DNA of 64,000 bases from Monoglobus pectinilyticus (GTDB lineage Bacteria > Bacillota > Clostridia > Monoglobales > Monoglobaceae): assembly GCF_002874775.1 (NCBI RefSeq), contig NZ_CP020991.1, forward strand, positions 664,918 to 728,917, in the 5' to 3' direction. Positions 56,758 to 64,000 of this stretch are shown here, piece by piece (within the stretch, counting starts at the first letter, position 1; every line of letters starts with the position of its first letter). The notes under the pieces were generated by a model, which saw nothing but the letters and a program-made list of their open reading frames with translations, made no database searches and had not been told where the DNA came from. Position numbers and translations under genes: made by a program.

Positions 56758-58812
56758 TTAATATGTTATCGATACAAGATAATTTTCATCATCCCAGTCT
56801 ACTTGATAGCCTAGATTTTCTGATAAAAAGCGGAGCGGTATCATAATTCTGTCGTTTATCATTCGTGCCGGAACGTCCATTTCTTTAACTTCTCCGTTTA
56901 CCGTTGCCGCTGTATTGTCCATTTGGAATGTTATTGTTTGATCATTTTGTGTTACTGTGGCTGTGTTTGTTTCTTCGTCCCAATTTACTTCTGCTCCCAT
57001 TTCTTCAAACAATGCTCGTATTGGTACAAAGGTTCGATCACTTATCATTCTCGGCGGTGTATCAAACGTCAATTCCTGTCCATTTACTTCCACTCTTACT
57101 ATCGAACGCTGTGCCCCTACTACAACATCGTCTCCCACTCCTACGTAATAGTCCCTATTCCAATACAACTTATTTATTACTTTATCTTTTGGGAAATTTT
57201 CATCCGCCGTCCAGTCTATTCCGTTGTAAGAGTATAACATTCCTTTTCCTGCGGCTATAAACCTCTCTCCATCGTATATTATACTATTTATGTAATATCC
57301 CTCAGGACAATTTGCCTGCGCTAAACTCATGTTTGTAGTATCAAAATAATATATTTTTTCTTTGCTTGTTACTAAAAACAAACCTCTTCCATAAAATATT
57401 TTGCTGTCATTATATTTTGAACCTGCTCCTTCAGGGCCGTAATAAAGTCCTAGTTCTTTCCAATTTTTTATATTTATACGACTATCTGAATACAATGAAT
57501 AATTAAAACTTCCATCAGTTGAAAAATAAATATCTGTACAATACTGGGAAGGGGCACCTGCATCTCCTCCTCCCGAATATGGTATCCTTTTTATGCTAAA
57601 ATAGACATTTCCATCTGTGGCAACCACTCCATCACTATGATTATATTCTGACTCGTTCGCCAACTTAGGTGAATAATATTCTGCTTCTATTTCTATTCCA
57701 CTATTTAGATTTTCATATATTGGAGCATTTGTTATATTAATAGGCGTCCAATCTATACCATTATTTGAAGTTAGCGTTCCTTTGTTTGACTGTAATATAT
57801 ATAGTCCATTTACATATAACAGTGCTCCTTCCGCTTCATACGGAGCAACTGTCCAGTTTATGCCGTCATTTGATACATATGATTTATATGGAGCATCTAA
57901 TAAATTTAAGAAAAGTTGATTTCCGTCAGTTGTAACATGTCTATAATTAGTTTCATGACTGTACTTAATCAGTGGATCATTTATTTTTTCAGCAATCCAA
58001 TCTTCACCACTTATAGATGTCAATAAGTAATCCGGATTTGATGACCATATAACAAACTTACCATTATAATATGTTATTTCTTCATATCCGGGATATGAAT
58101 TATAGCTATAATTCATATTTTCATATGGATTTATACTTTTCCAATTCGTTCCATCATTTGAAAAAAATAAATTATTTATATTATAAACAGAAAACAAGTC
58201 TCTATACTTTTTTATCAAAAATACATTTCCATCACTTATTATTTCTGTTGTACGATCTTTATACGAAGAACTATAAGTTGAATCAGAATATTTATACCCC
58301 TGCCAATTAAATCCATCTGGTGATACCAATGCATAATTTGTGTCGTCTACAATAACAAAAACTTTTCCATTATATGCTACTGATACAAATCTGTATTTTT
58401 CTGTTTCCTCTGTTTCAACCGCTTTCCATTTTATTCCATCTTCTGATATTAAAATTTCAGATTTACTATATTTTTTCTCGTCTCCACCATAATATCCTCC
58501 GCCAACCACCACAAATCTTGAAGCACCGTATACTACACCACGAAATCTTTTGCAATCCGTTTCTACTTTTTGCGCACTCCATTCTGTTCCATTTGTACTT
58601 GTAATTATAAGTCCATTGTCTCCTACAGCTACGTATGTTCCATCATGATACGCTATTGCATTTAGCTTATTTTTATATGACCATGAATATTCTCTGATAT
58701 CATAATATGTTTCCCAATCTAACTCATTTTCTGCAAATACAACTAATGTTGGTACCATCATTAATAACGCCAACATGAAACTTATTGCCGTTTTTATTTT
58801 GTTATTTAACAC
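56758..58812 (-). CDS. Secreted beta-propeller-like protein with stalk domain, copy 2
   Basis: 684 residues, the same length and architecture as copy 1. Residues about 305-684, with both stalk repeats, are essentially identical. Residues about 195-290 differ strongly (KKYRDLFSVYNINNLFF here against KKYGDWYSDSEMKDIYF), with lighter differences at 105-125. The variable stretch probably forms adjacent propeller blades and may set ligand specificity. It begins with the same signal peptide. Confidence 0.8.
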   Translation of the reverse strand: MLNNKIKTAISFMLALLMMVPTLVVFAENELDWETYYDIREYSWSYKNKLNAIAYHDGTYVAVGDNGLIITSTNGTEWSAQKVETDCKRFRGVVYGASRFVVVGGGYYGGDEKKYSKSEILISEDGIKWKAVETEETEKYRFVSVAYNGKVFVIVDDTNYALVSPDGFNWQGYKYSDSTYSSSYKDRTTEIISDGNVFLIKKYRDLFSVYNINNLFFSNDGTNWKSINPYENMNYSYNSYPGYEEITYYNGKFVIWSSNPDYLLTSISGEDWIAEKINDPLIKYSHETNYRHVTTDGNQLFLNLLDAPYKSYVSNDGINWTVAPYEAEGALLYVNGLYILQSNKGTLTSNNGIDWTPINITNAPIYENLNSGIEIEAEYYSPKLANESEYNHSDGVVATDGNVYFSIKRIPYSGGGDAGAPSQYCTDIYFSTDGSFNYSLYSDSRINIKNWKELGLYYGPEGAGSKYNDSKIFYGRGLFLVTSKEKIYYFDTTNMSLAQANCPEGYYINSIIYDGERFIAAGKGMLYSYNGIDWTADENFPKDKVINKLYWNRDYYVGVGDDVVVGAQRSIVRVEVNGQELTFDTPPRMISDRTFVPIRALFEEMGAEVNWDEETNTATVTQNDQTITFQMDNTAATVNGEVKEMDVPARMINDRIMIPLRFLSENLGYQVDWDDENYLVSITY

Positions 58813-58849
58813 TTATTTTCCTCCTTTTACCTTATCAATATTTTGTTAT

Positions 58850-58878
58850 ATTATACCATTATATATTTTATAAATCAA
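58850..58878 (-). promoter_or_regulatory. Promoter of stalk-protein gene copy 2
   Basis: Minus strand TTGATT (58878-58873), 17 bases, TATAAT (58855-58850), about 40 bases before the start codon. Confidence 0.7.
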
Positions 58879-58950
58879 CCCTTTTATTTATATTGTGCAA
58901 CATATAGATAAACTTTTGACAACATTTATATTGTTTTTACGACATAATAA

Positions 58951-58995
58951 AAAACACAGTCTTTTTAAAGTATTAACTAAAAAAGACTGTGTTTT
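58951..58995 (-). terminator. Terminator of the leftward xkdR-oxidoreductase operon
   Basis: AAAACACAGTCTTTTT pairs with AAAAAGACTGTGTTTT around a 13-nt loop and is followed by TTATTATG on the minus strand, immediately past the oxidoreductase stop. Confidence 0.75.
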
Positions 58996-58999
58996 AAAA

Positions 59000-61339
59000 T
59001 TATATTTCTAATCTTGCCCCCAAATTTCTAAGACAATCCTGAATTCCTCCTATATCAGCTTCATTTAAATATAATGGATCAGTTCCGTCCGCTATCGAAT
59101 ACGCTGCGGTGACTCCGGCTGCATCACCCAAAACGCACAGATTTGCAAATATTCTCACAAGTCCCCATGCCTCTGATGACACACCTGCAGCGTATCCCGG
59201 CAGCAGCAAATTTGATACTTGATTAGTAATTAATGCCTCGTAAGGCACATAAAGCGGGTATTCAGGTGAATAAAATTTATCCGGATTATAGAAGTTAAGG
59301 CACTTATCTAAATAATTCTTCTTAAAATCCGGTCTCATCTTCTCAAAACTCTTATTATGCCATATATATTTAATTCCATCTGAACTTTCTTCATCTATAA
59401 GATCTCTTACTCCATAAGGGTGAATATCTAAACCATATGATGCTATTCCTATTCTGTGGCTATAGGTTTTATTTTCATTCTTTTGAGCTATATTTATTAT
59501 AACCTTATCCTTGTCGTCATATACTCCGTTTATACCTTGAAAAGCATCATCAATCATAACATGATAATTATTTTCCGAATTATTTGTTCTTTGACTAAAA
59601 TTTTTAGATGTATGCACAGTTTCTCTCAAATATAATATATCACATATTTCTGGCTGTCCACCAACATCATTACTATATCCCGTAAAACTGGCACCTCCAA
59701 ATCCATCTATTTGATGAATCGCATTTAAAATTTCTTCCTTTTTATATACAAAAAAGTCTCTTGCTTTTACCCACGCTTCATCCGTTGTCATAGTATCTTT
59801 AAATTTATTTTTAGGATAAAAATCCTGAATATAGTTTTCATCATCAGAATTTTCAGAAGAAAAACCTCTCCGCCCCTCCGGTGTATCCCTATAATTAGCA
59901 CGTCCATCCACGTTAAATAAAAGAAAATTATTTATATAATAATCATCATTTGCTGGATTGTTTGTTCCTGCATTTAAAGACTTTATTATTATTCCCTGAC
60001 TTGAATACTTATCATTGAATTGCCATGTTTCGCTTCCTTTTACCTTATATTCGTCTCCGCCCCATAACGAATGATATACTCTATTTGGTGAACTTGAAAA
60101 TGATCCTTTATATATACTTAAATCTACACCTTTTAATTTATATATTATAGTTGCCGCCTGCTGTCTTACTGCCGGCGTGTTATCACATGGCACAGTTTTT
60201 GTTGGAGAATCACTTATAATTCCATTCTCATCATAATCTAAATATTCTGCCGGCCAATTATATCTACCCGTTGTAGCAGAAGTATTCAACGACCTTGCCA
60301 GACGGCCTTCCTCGGACGCATCAATGAATATTTCTCCCGTTATTGTAATCGGAGCGGCATTTGTCCATTTTACATACCCATTTGTATAGTCTTTTGCTTC
60401 ATTATCCCTTGCAATTCCTCTTATAGTTATTTTTTCTATCCTAATAGGTTCTTTAGTATTGCCGGCTGCTTTTTCTTTACATATTACCCTGCTTATATCA
60501 TACTGTGTTTTATAATCCACAAGATAATCCTTTAAACTGCTTTTTAAATAATTAGACATCTCCTGTGTATTATAAGACATCGGAAACCTATCATATAATA
60601 TTTTAAATGTGCCCTGATGATAAAAATTTCCGTCATCTGATTTACTCACATCCCAGGCATTCTGTCCTCCTGTTGTGCTGATTCCTCCTAGTTCATCCAC
60701 CGGATACGGCGCTATTAACAGTATCTTTGTCAGCTTAGTCGTGCGCTGTTTTGCCGCCGCTACTGCGGACGCATACGCCTGCAGTCCTCCTCCGTATATA
60801 ACTATATCATAATCATTTTCATCCCGTGCTTCCATATTTGTCCATATATAAGCTGTGCTTTCCTCATTATCCCAGCCTACTTTTTTCCCCAGCGCCTCGC
60901 TTATAAATCTTATCGGTACATATGTTCTGTCACTGAGCACCTGAGGCGTAACATCCAATATTTTAGTCTCTGTTATGGGAAGACCATTATTATTCCACTC
61001 GTCTAATTTTTCAGGACTTATATTAATACTTTCCGTCCTCCACATCTCCAAATTAGCATCCGGTACATTTCGCCAAATACTCATATTACGTTCGCCTACA
61101 ACCAGTCTTATAACTATACTATCCAATATAATAATTATTGTTTGTTTGTTTCCATCTGACGCCCATAAAACTTTGGCTCCTAATGCCTCGCTTACTTTTC
61201 TTACGGGTATAAATGTTCTGTCATTTTCAATAAATGGCGGCGCTTCAAGTTCACCCGCTTCATTTACAAAACTCATTTCTACTCCATTTTTAAATATCCT
61301 TACTTCCTGGCTTCCGCTTAATGCAGCTTCTATACTCAT
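59000..61339 (-). CDS. FAD-dependent oxidoreductase with two N-terminal stalk domains
   Basis: 779 residues and no signal peptide. Stalk-type repeats span about 20-80 (ENDRTFIPVRKVSEALGAKV) and 100-165 (LSDRTYVPIRFISEALGKKV). A FAD_oxidored (PF12831-like) domain follows, with the dinucleotide-binding VIYGGGLQAYASAVAA near 182, DELGGISTTGGQNAWD and FIDASEEGRLAR. The C-terminal GDAAGVTAAYSI is the second FAD motif. Substrate unknown. Its ATG lies 4 bases after the xkdR-like stop, and that gene supplies its AAGGAG site, so the two are translationally coupled. This suggests a particle-associated enzyme. Confidence 0.85.
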   Translation of the reverse strand: MSIEAALSGSQEVRIFKNGVEMSFVNEAGELEAPPFIENDRTFIPVRKVSEALGAKVLWASDGNKQTIIIILDSIVIRLVVGERNMSIWRNVPDANLEMWRTESINISPEKLDEWNNNGLPITETKILDVTPQVLSDRTYVPIRFISEALGKKVGWDNEESTAYIWTNMEARDENDYDIVIYGGGLQAYASAVAAAKQRTTKLTKILLIAPYPVDELGGISTTGGQNAWDVSKSDDGNFYHQGTFKILYDRFPMSYNTQEMSNYLKSSLKDYLVDYKTQYDISRVICKEKAAGNTKEPIRIEKITIRGIARDNEAKDYTNGYVKWTNAAPITITGEIFIDASEEGRLARSLNTSATTGRYNWPAEYLDYDENGIISDSPTKTVPCDNTPAVRQQAATIIYKLKGVDLSIYKGSFSSSPNRVYHSLWGGDEYKVKGSETWQFNDKYSSQGIIIKSLNAGTNNPANDDYYINNFLLFNVDGRANYRDTPEGRRGFSSENSDDENYIQDFYPKNKFKDTMTTDEAWVKARDFFVYKKEEILNAIHQIDGFGGASFTGYSNDVGGQPEICDILYLRETVHTSKNFSQRTNNSENNYHVMIDDAFQGINGVYDDKDKVIINIAQKNENKTYSHRIGIASYGLDIHPYGVRDLIDEESSDGIKYIWHNKSFEKMRPDFKKNYLDKCLNFYNPDKFYSPEYPLYVPYEALITNQVSNLLLPGYAAGVSSEAWGLVRIFANLCVLGDAAGVTAAYSIADGTDPLYLNEADIGGIQDCLRNLGARLEI

Positions 61340-61343
61340 AAAT

Positions 61344-62087
61344 TTATCCGTTCTCCTTTTCCGTAAATTTTATATAATAGGTTTCGCCCTCAGTCATCAG
61401 CATTCTTACATTCCACTCTCCGACAGCAACAGGGGCTGCAAGGGATATATCATCATAAAGCTCGATTTGCGCTGAAATATTCTCGACCTCCGACCCGTTG
61501 GGGCTGGTTTTATATACAAGAGAGTTTCCGTATGGACTGAGTGAAAATACATAGTTTCTTGTTTTAGTCGGGCAGAACTTATAAATATATGAATCTACTT
61601 CATCATCTAAGGTTAAAGAGTATGATTTGTTAAGAACAAATTCCGGATAGTCGCTTCCGTCTCCGCCCCGTCTGATTACCCTATCCATAACAACATACTT
61701 TTGTCCTCCCTGAACTTGCATCAAAAGCACGGTTTCGCCGACTTTAAGCCCGTTAAGCACAGTGTATTTTTTCTTTCCTTTGTATCTGTGTTTATGCGAC
61801 GTATCAATATTGGGCACATTAAATCCCGTTCCCGGATGATAATGGCTTGTTCCTATGGACTTGTCAATCTCGGTTTCCTCATCAACTTTCATCATGACCT
61901 CGTGGTCTGTTACATTTATAGACAGGTCAAGAAATTCCTCTGTTAAAACGTAATTTGAATCGATTTTAATTTTCAAAGGCGATTCGCTGACAACCACTCC
62001 ATATACAATCTGCACCGGCTCGCTTGCGGAAACCGCACCGACAGCAATTTCTTTAATTAAATTTACTAAATTACCTGAACCACTCAA
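61344..62087 (-). CDS. xkdR: Displaced DUF2577 (XkdR-like) baseplate protein with extra C-terminal domain
   Basis: 247 residues with a TTG start at 62087, eight bases from AAGGAGG. Residues about 1-145 are DUF2577: GVVVSESPLKIKIDSNYVLTE and the hallmark GETVLLMQVQGGQKYVVMDRV. Ordinary family members end near there. A further ~100 residues (about 148-247; YSLTLDDEVDSYIYKFCPTK, MLMTEGETYYIKFTE) look like a PPC-type beta-sandwich. This gene belongs between xkdQ and xkdS in related modules, but here it stands 14 kb away on the other strand, heading an operon with the oxidoreductase. Confidence 0.85.
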   Translation of the reverse strand: MSGSGNLVNLIKEIAVGAVSASEPVQIVYGVVVSESPLKIKIDSNYVLTEEFLDLSINVTDHEVMMKVDEETEIDKSIGTSHYHPGTGFNVPNIDTSHKHRYKGKKKYTVLNGLKVGETVLLMQVQGGQKYVVMDRVIRRGGDGSDYPEFVLNKSYSLTLDDEVDSYIYKFCPTKTRNYVFSLSPYGNSLVYKTSPNGSEVENISAQIELYDDISLAAPVAVGEWNVRMLMTEGETYYIKFTEKENG

Positions 62088-62125
62088 AAAATAACCTCCT
62101 TAAATAAATTACTTATTTTATAATC

Positions 62126-62159
62126 ATTATAAGGCAAAAAATTTTCCCACACATATCAA
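62126..62159 (-). promoter_or_regulatory. Promoter of the xkdR-oxidoreductase operon with the shared 18-bp motif
   Basis: Minus strand TTGATATGTGTGGGAAAA (62159-62142), with TATAAT (62131-62126) beginning 28 bases after the motif start: same motif and same spacing as the tail-operon promoter at 40042-40075. Confidence 0.7.
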
Positions 62160-62370
62160 TATTAAATTTTTTCTGCTGAACTCCGGCTATTATCTGAAAG
62201 ATTTTTAAGATAAATTCTAAAAAACTTATTTGGCATAAAACCGATTTTAACCATTTAAAGATGTAAAATATTTTTATAAATATCATCAGGTAAAATAATA
62301 ATTAAACACAGACAAAATATGAATTAATAAAAGTATAGAATTAATTTATAAAAAACAGTTATACACAAAA

Positions 62371-62411
62371 AAAGACTTTCTCATATGACAATGTTAAATG
62401 AGAAAGTCTTT
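62371..62411. terminator. Strong hairpin at the right end of the element
   Basis: AAAGACTTTCTCAT and its complement around a 13-nt loop, A-tract before and TTTATTCTTTA after. It would insulate the leftward element operon from sigK. The remaining part of 62088-62500 is AT-rich without a gene. Confidence 0.75.
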
Positions 62412-62500
62412 TATTCTTTATTCACTTTTATTATATAGTTTTATAAACTGATACGTCTGATTTTATATATTACATTTTAATTCTCTCACAATCAGAGCCG

Positions 62501-62854
62501 TTATGTGAGTATTGGTTTTTCAACACATCGTGCAGCGTATGTTGCAAGCTTAGTGCCTTTTGAGGCGTCAAAACTGTTTATTCCCTTGATAAGCCCTATC
62601 GTTCCTATGGACAATAAGTCTTCGCTGTCGCTGGCGCACGCGGTTGACGACGAATATTTTTTTGCCACATGAGCAACCAGTCTCAGGTTATGTTCAATAA
62701 GTTTATTTTTTGCCTCCTCGTCTCCTTCCGCCATAAGCCTCAGGCATTCCGCCTCCTCCTCTTTGGAAAGCGGTTTGGGAAAAGAATTATGGTTTGAAAT
62801 ATATGAAATAAGCAGTATTAATGACTGTAGTACAGAATTTATAAAAGCAAGCAT
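62501..62854 (-). CDS. sigK: Pro-sigma-K, N-terminal part (spoIVCB-like half of split sigK)
   Basis: 117 codons from the ATG at 62854 (GGAGGTATATT upstream). Residues 1-20 or so are a hydrophobic pro-sequence, and LLISYISNHNSFPKPLS matches the SpoIVFB cleavage neighbourhood of B. subtilis pro-sigma-K. Sigma region 2 follows (LIEHNLRLVAHVAKKY, LLSIGTIGLIKGI, KGTKLATYAARC). The last five residues (KPILT) and stop come from the intervening element; native sequence ends at CVE. It needs excision to become functional. Confidence 0.95.
   Translation of the reverse strand: MLAFINSVLQSLILLISYISNHNSFPKPLSKEEEAECLRLMAEGDEEAKNKLIEHNLRLVAHVAKKYSSSTACASDSEDLLSIGTIGLIKGINSFDASKGTKLATYAARCVEKPILT
62505..62532. 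other. Attachment site at the sigK N-half boundary
   Basis: Minus strand GTGTTG-AAAAAC-C-AATAC is an imperfect dyad (GTGTTG against GTATTG) whose centre coincides with the AA at 62518-62517, the same core dinucleotide as at 35283-35282. Confidence 0.65.
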
Positions 62855-62873
62855 AATATACCTCCATAAAAAA

Positions 62874-62911
62874 AGATGAGTCAAGGACGTTAAAGTCTAT
62901 AACTCATCATT
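62874..62911 (-). terminator. spoIVA terminator
   Basis: GATGAGT...ACTCATC with an inner GAC/GTC pairing, then TTTTTTT on the minus strand, between the spoIVA stop and the sigK ribosome-binding site. Confidence 0.75.
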
Positions 62912-62928
62912 TGGTTTATATTGTTAAA

Positions 62929-64000
62929 CTATAAAATTATACAAATCAGGCCGCCGCTGCCCTCGTTGATAATACGCTCCAAAGTTTCTCTGAGCTTTTG
63001 CTGGGCGTCGTCAGGCATTTTCGACAGTTTATTGTGCAGACCCTCGTTAACAAGTTCATGCAGCGACTTTCCAAATATATTTGACTGCCAAATCTGTTTT
63101 GGGTCGCTCTCAAACTCGCTCATCAGATATTCTACAAGTTCTTCAGACTGTCTCTCTGTTCCGACCAGCGGGCTTACCTCTGTCTTTATATCAGCTTTTA
63201 TCATATGAACAGATGTTGCGCTCGCCTTGAGTCTTACTCCAAACCGGCTTCCCTGCTTGATTATTTCAGGCTCGTCGAGAGTCAGCTCATCTATTGATGG
63301 GTATACGATTCCATAGCCCTTTCGGTCTACTTCGCCCAAAGCATACGCAACTTTCTGGTATTCCTTTTTCATCTTTGACAGGGCTTCTATCTCTTTAAGT
63401 AAAGCCTGCTTATCATTGATGTTTAATCCTGACCTTTCGTTAAGCGTCTTATAGAACAGACTGTCAGGAACCGAAACCTCAATCCTTGCCTCTCCATATC
63501 CAGGGTTGATTTCAACAATCTGAGCTGAATCCACAAACTCGCATTCTTCCTTTAATATTTTAGGAATCATATCTACGTCTGATATCTTTTCAGCGTTCTC
63601 AATGGCGCTGTAAATATCTTCAGAAATATTTGTGTTATCCATAGAACTAACCCAAGCCGGAACTGACACAGAGAGTTCCATAAGAGGAAATTCATACAGC
63701 ATTTTTTCCATAATATTGTTGATATCTTCTTCATTTAATTCTGAACAATTCGCCGGTATTACTGTCGCATTGTATTTTCCCTGCATTTGTTTTGCCAATT
63801 CTTTTGTTTCCTTTGCGTCCGGGTGAGCGGAATTAAGAAGGATAACAAAAGGCTTGTTTAAAGCAAGAAGCTCGTTTATAACACGCTCCTCGGCTCCAAC
63901 ATAATCTTCTCTGGGTATCTCGGTTATGCTTCCGTCTGTAGTTACAACAACCCCTACAGTCGAGTGCTCCGATATAACCTTCCGCGTTCCTATTTCAGCT
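62929..64000 (-). CDS. spoIVA: Stage IV sporulation protein A, C-terminal part (truncated by window edge)
   Basis: 357 codons of the C-terminal two thirds. SpoIVA is the ATPase that polymerises on the forespore surface as the coat basement layer. Visible here: the end of the GTPase-like domain (STVGVVVTTDGSITEIPREDYV, PFVILLNSAHP), the middle domain (YPSIDELTLDEPEII) and the C-terminus ending GGLICIIL, which contacts SpoVM and the membrane. It lies directly upstream of sigK on the same strand. Confidence 0.97.
   Translation of the reverse strand, partial: AEIGTRKVISEHSTVGVVVTTDGSITEIPREDYVGAEERVINELLALNKPFVILLNSAHPDAKETKELAKQMQGKYNATVIPANCSELNEEDINNIMEKMLYEFPLMELSVSVPAWVSSMDNTNISEDIYSAIENAEKISDVDMIPKILKEECEFVDSAQIVEINPGYGEARIEVSVPDSLFYKTLNERSGLNINDKQALLKEIEALSKMKKEYQKVAYALGEVDRKGYGIVYPSIDELTLDEPEIIKQGSRFGVRLKASATSVHMIKADIKTEVSPLVGTERQSEELVEYLMSEFESDPKQIWQSNIFGKSLHELVNEGLHNKLSKMPDDAQQKLRETLERIINEGSGGLICIIL

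Larger units (their letters stand above)
56665..58831 (-). repeat. Tandem duplication, copy 2
   Basis: Second copy of the unit described at 54400-56566. Homology stops just upstream of the ribosome-binding site, so each copy has its own promoter sequence. Confidence 0.92.
35282..62518. mobile_element. sigK-intervening (skin-class) element encoding a headless contractile tail
   Basis: 27.2 kb between the two halves of sigK. It encodes its own large serine recombinase beside the sigK C-half, a toxin-antitoxin pair, a rightward tail-to-lysis operon (40.2-53.9 kb) and leftward genes (54.5-62.1 kb). I find no capsid, portal, terminase, protease, integrase of tyrosine type, replication gene or CI-like repressor. 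Excision in one orientation restores sigK, as in the Bacillus subtilis and Clostridioides difficile skin elements. Gene content relates it to the PBSX/skin tail modules, yet it is not a normal prophage. Confidence 0.93.

Noticed and set aside
35282-62518. Ordinary inducible prophage
   Set aside because: No capsid, portal, terminase, replication or repressor genes, and the boundaries fall exactly inside sigK with a skin-type recombinase.

Overview
The window comes from the chromosome of an AT-rich, spore-forming, Gram-positive member of the Clostridia. The evidence is a split sigK beside spoIVA, proteins with S-layer-homology (SLH) domains, a GatCAB amidotransferase, a dlt-type operon, an archaeal-type AspRS, and a GGGtGRT/NifU-like pair. 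A secreted GH5 glycanase and several large surface proteins suggest an anaerobe that degrades plant polysaccharide, probably from the gut. Genus cannot be fixed from the sequence alone.

Layout of the left half (1-35 kb). It holds ordinary chromosomal genes separated by unusually repeat-rich spacers: a NifU-like/GGGtGRT operon; a GH5 glycanase with Ig-like and binding modules; a Cys-rich clostridial protein; an SLH surface protein; enolase and a DUF2325 protein; a leucine-rich-repeat surface protein; rpsB-tsf; an SLH-anchored M13 metallopeptidase; gatCAB; a YesL-type membrane protein; dltA-C-B-D; AspRS; a MocR-like regulator that has lost its PLP lysine; and a HAD phosphatase. Two inverted arrays of a 138-147 bp palindromic repeat fill 9.7-11.2 kb. 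Relatives of that repeat occur at 18.3 kb and at 38.6 kb.

Layout of the right half (35.3-62.5 kb). A 27.2 kb intervening element of the skin class splits the mother-cell sigma factor gene sigK. The promoter-proximal half, including a pro-sequence, lies at 62501-62854. The distal half lies at 34924-35340. Both are on the minus strand, and excision by the large serine recombinase at 36460-38091 would rejoin them into a 231-residue pro-sigma-K. The element carries a HepT/MntA toxin-antitoxin pair and a complete-looking but headless contractile-tail module: tail terminator, sheath, tube, chaperone with a canonical -1 frameshift site, tape measure, LysM baseplate hub, baseplate wedge, fibre, holin and CHAP lysin. 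I see no capsid, portal, terminase, repressor or replication gene.

The far arm of the element runs leftward. A baseplate gene of the XkdR/DUF2577 type, missing from its usual place in the tail operon, is translationally coupled there to a signal-less FAD oxidoreductase with two stalk domains. The tail operon and this arm share an 18-bp motif at identical distance from a -10 box, so they look co-regulated. Two near-identical secreted propeller/stalk proteins in tandem sit between the arms. The best candidate for an undescribed system is therefore a sporulation-linked excisable element encoding a tailocin-like particle with an attached or co-delivered oxidoreductase.
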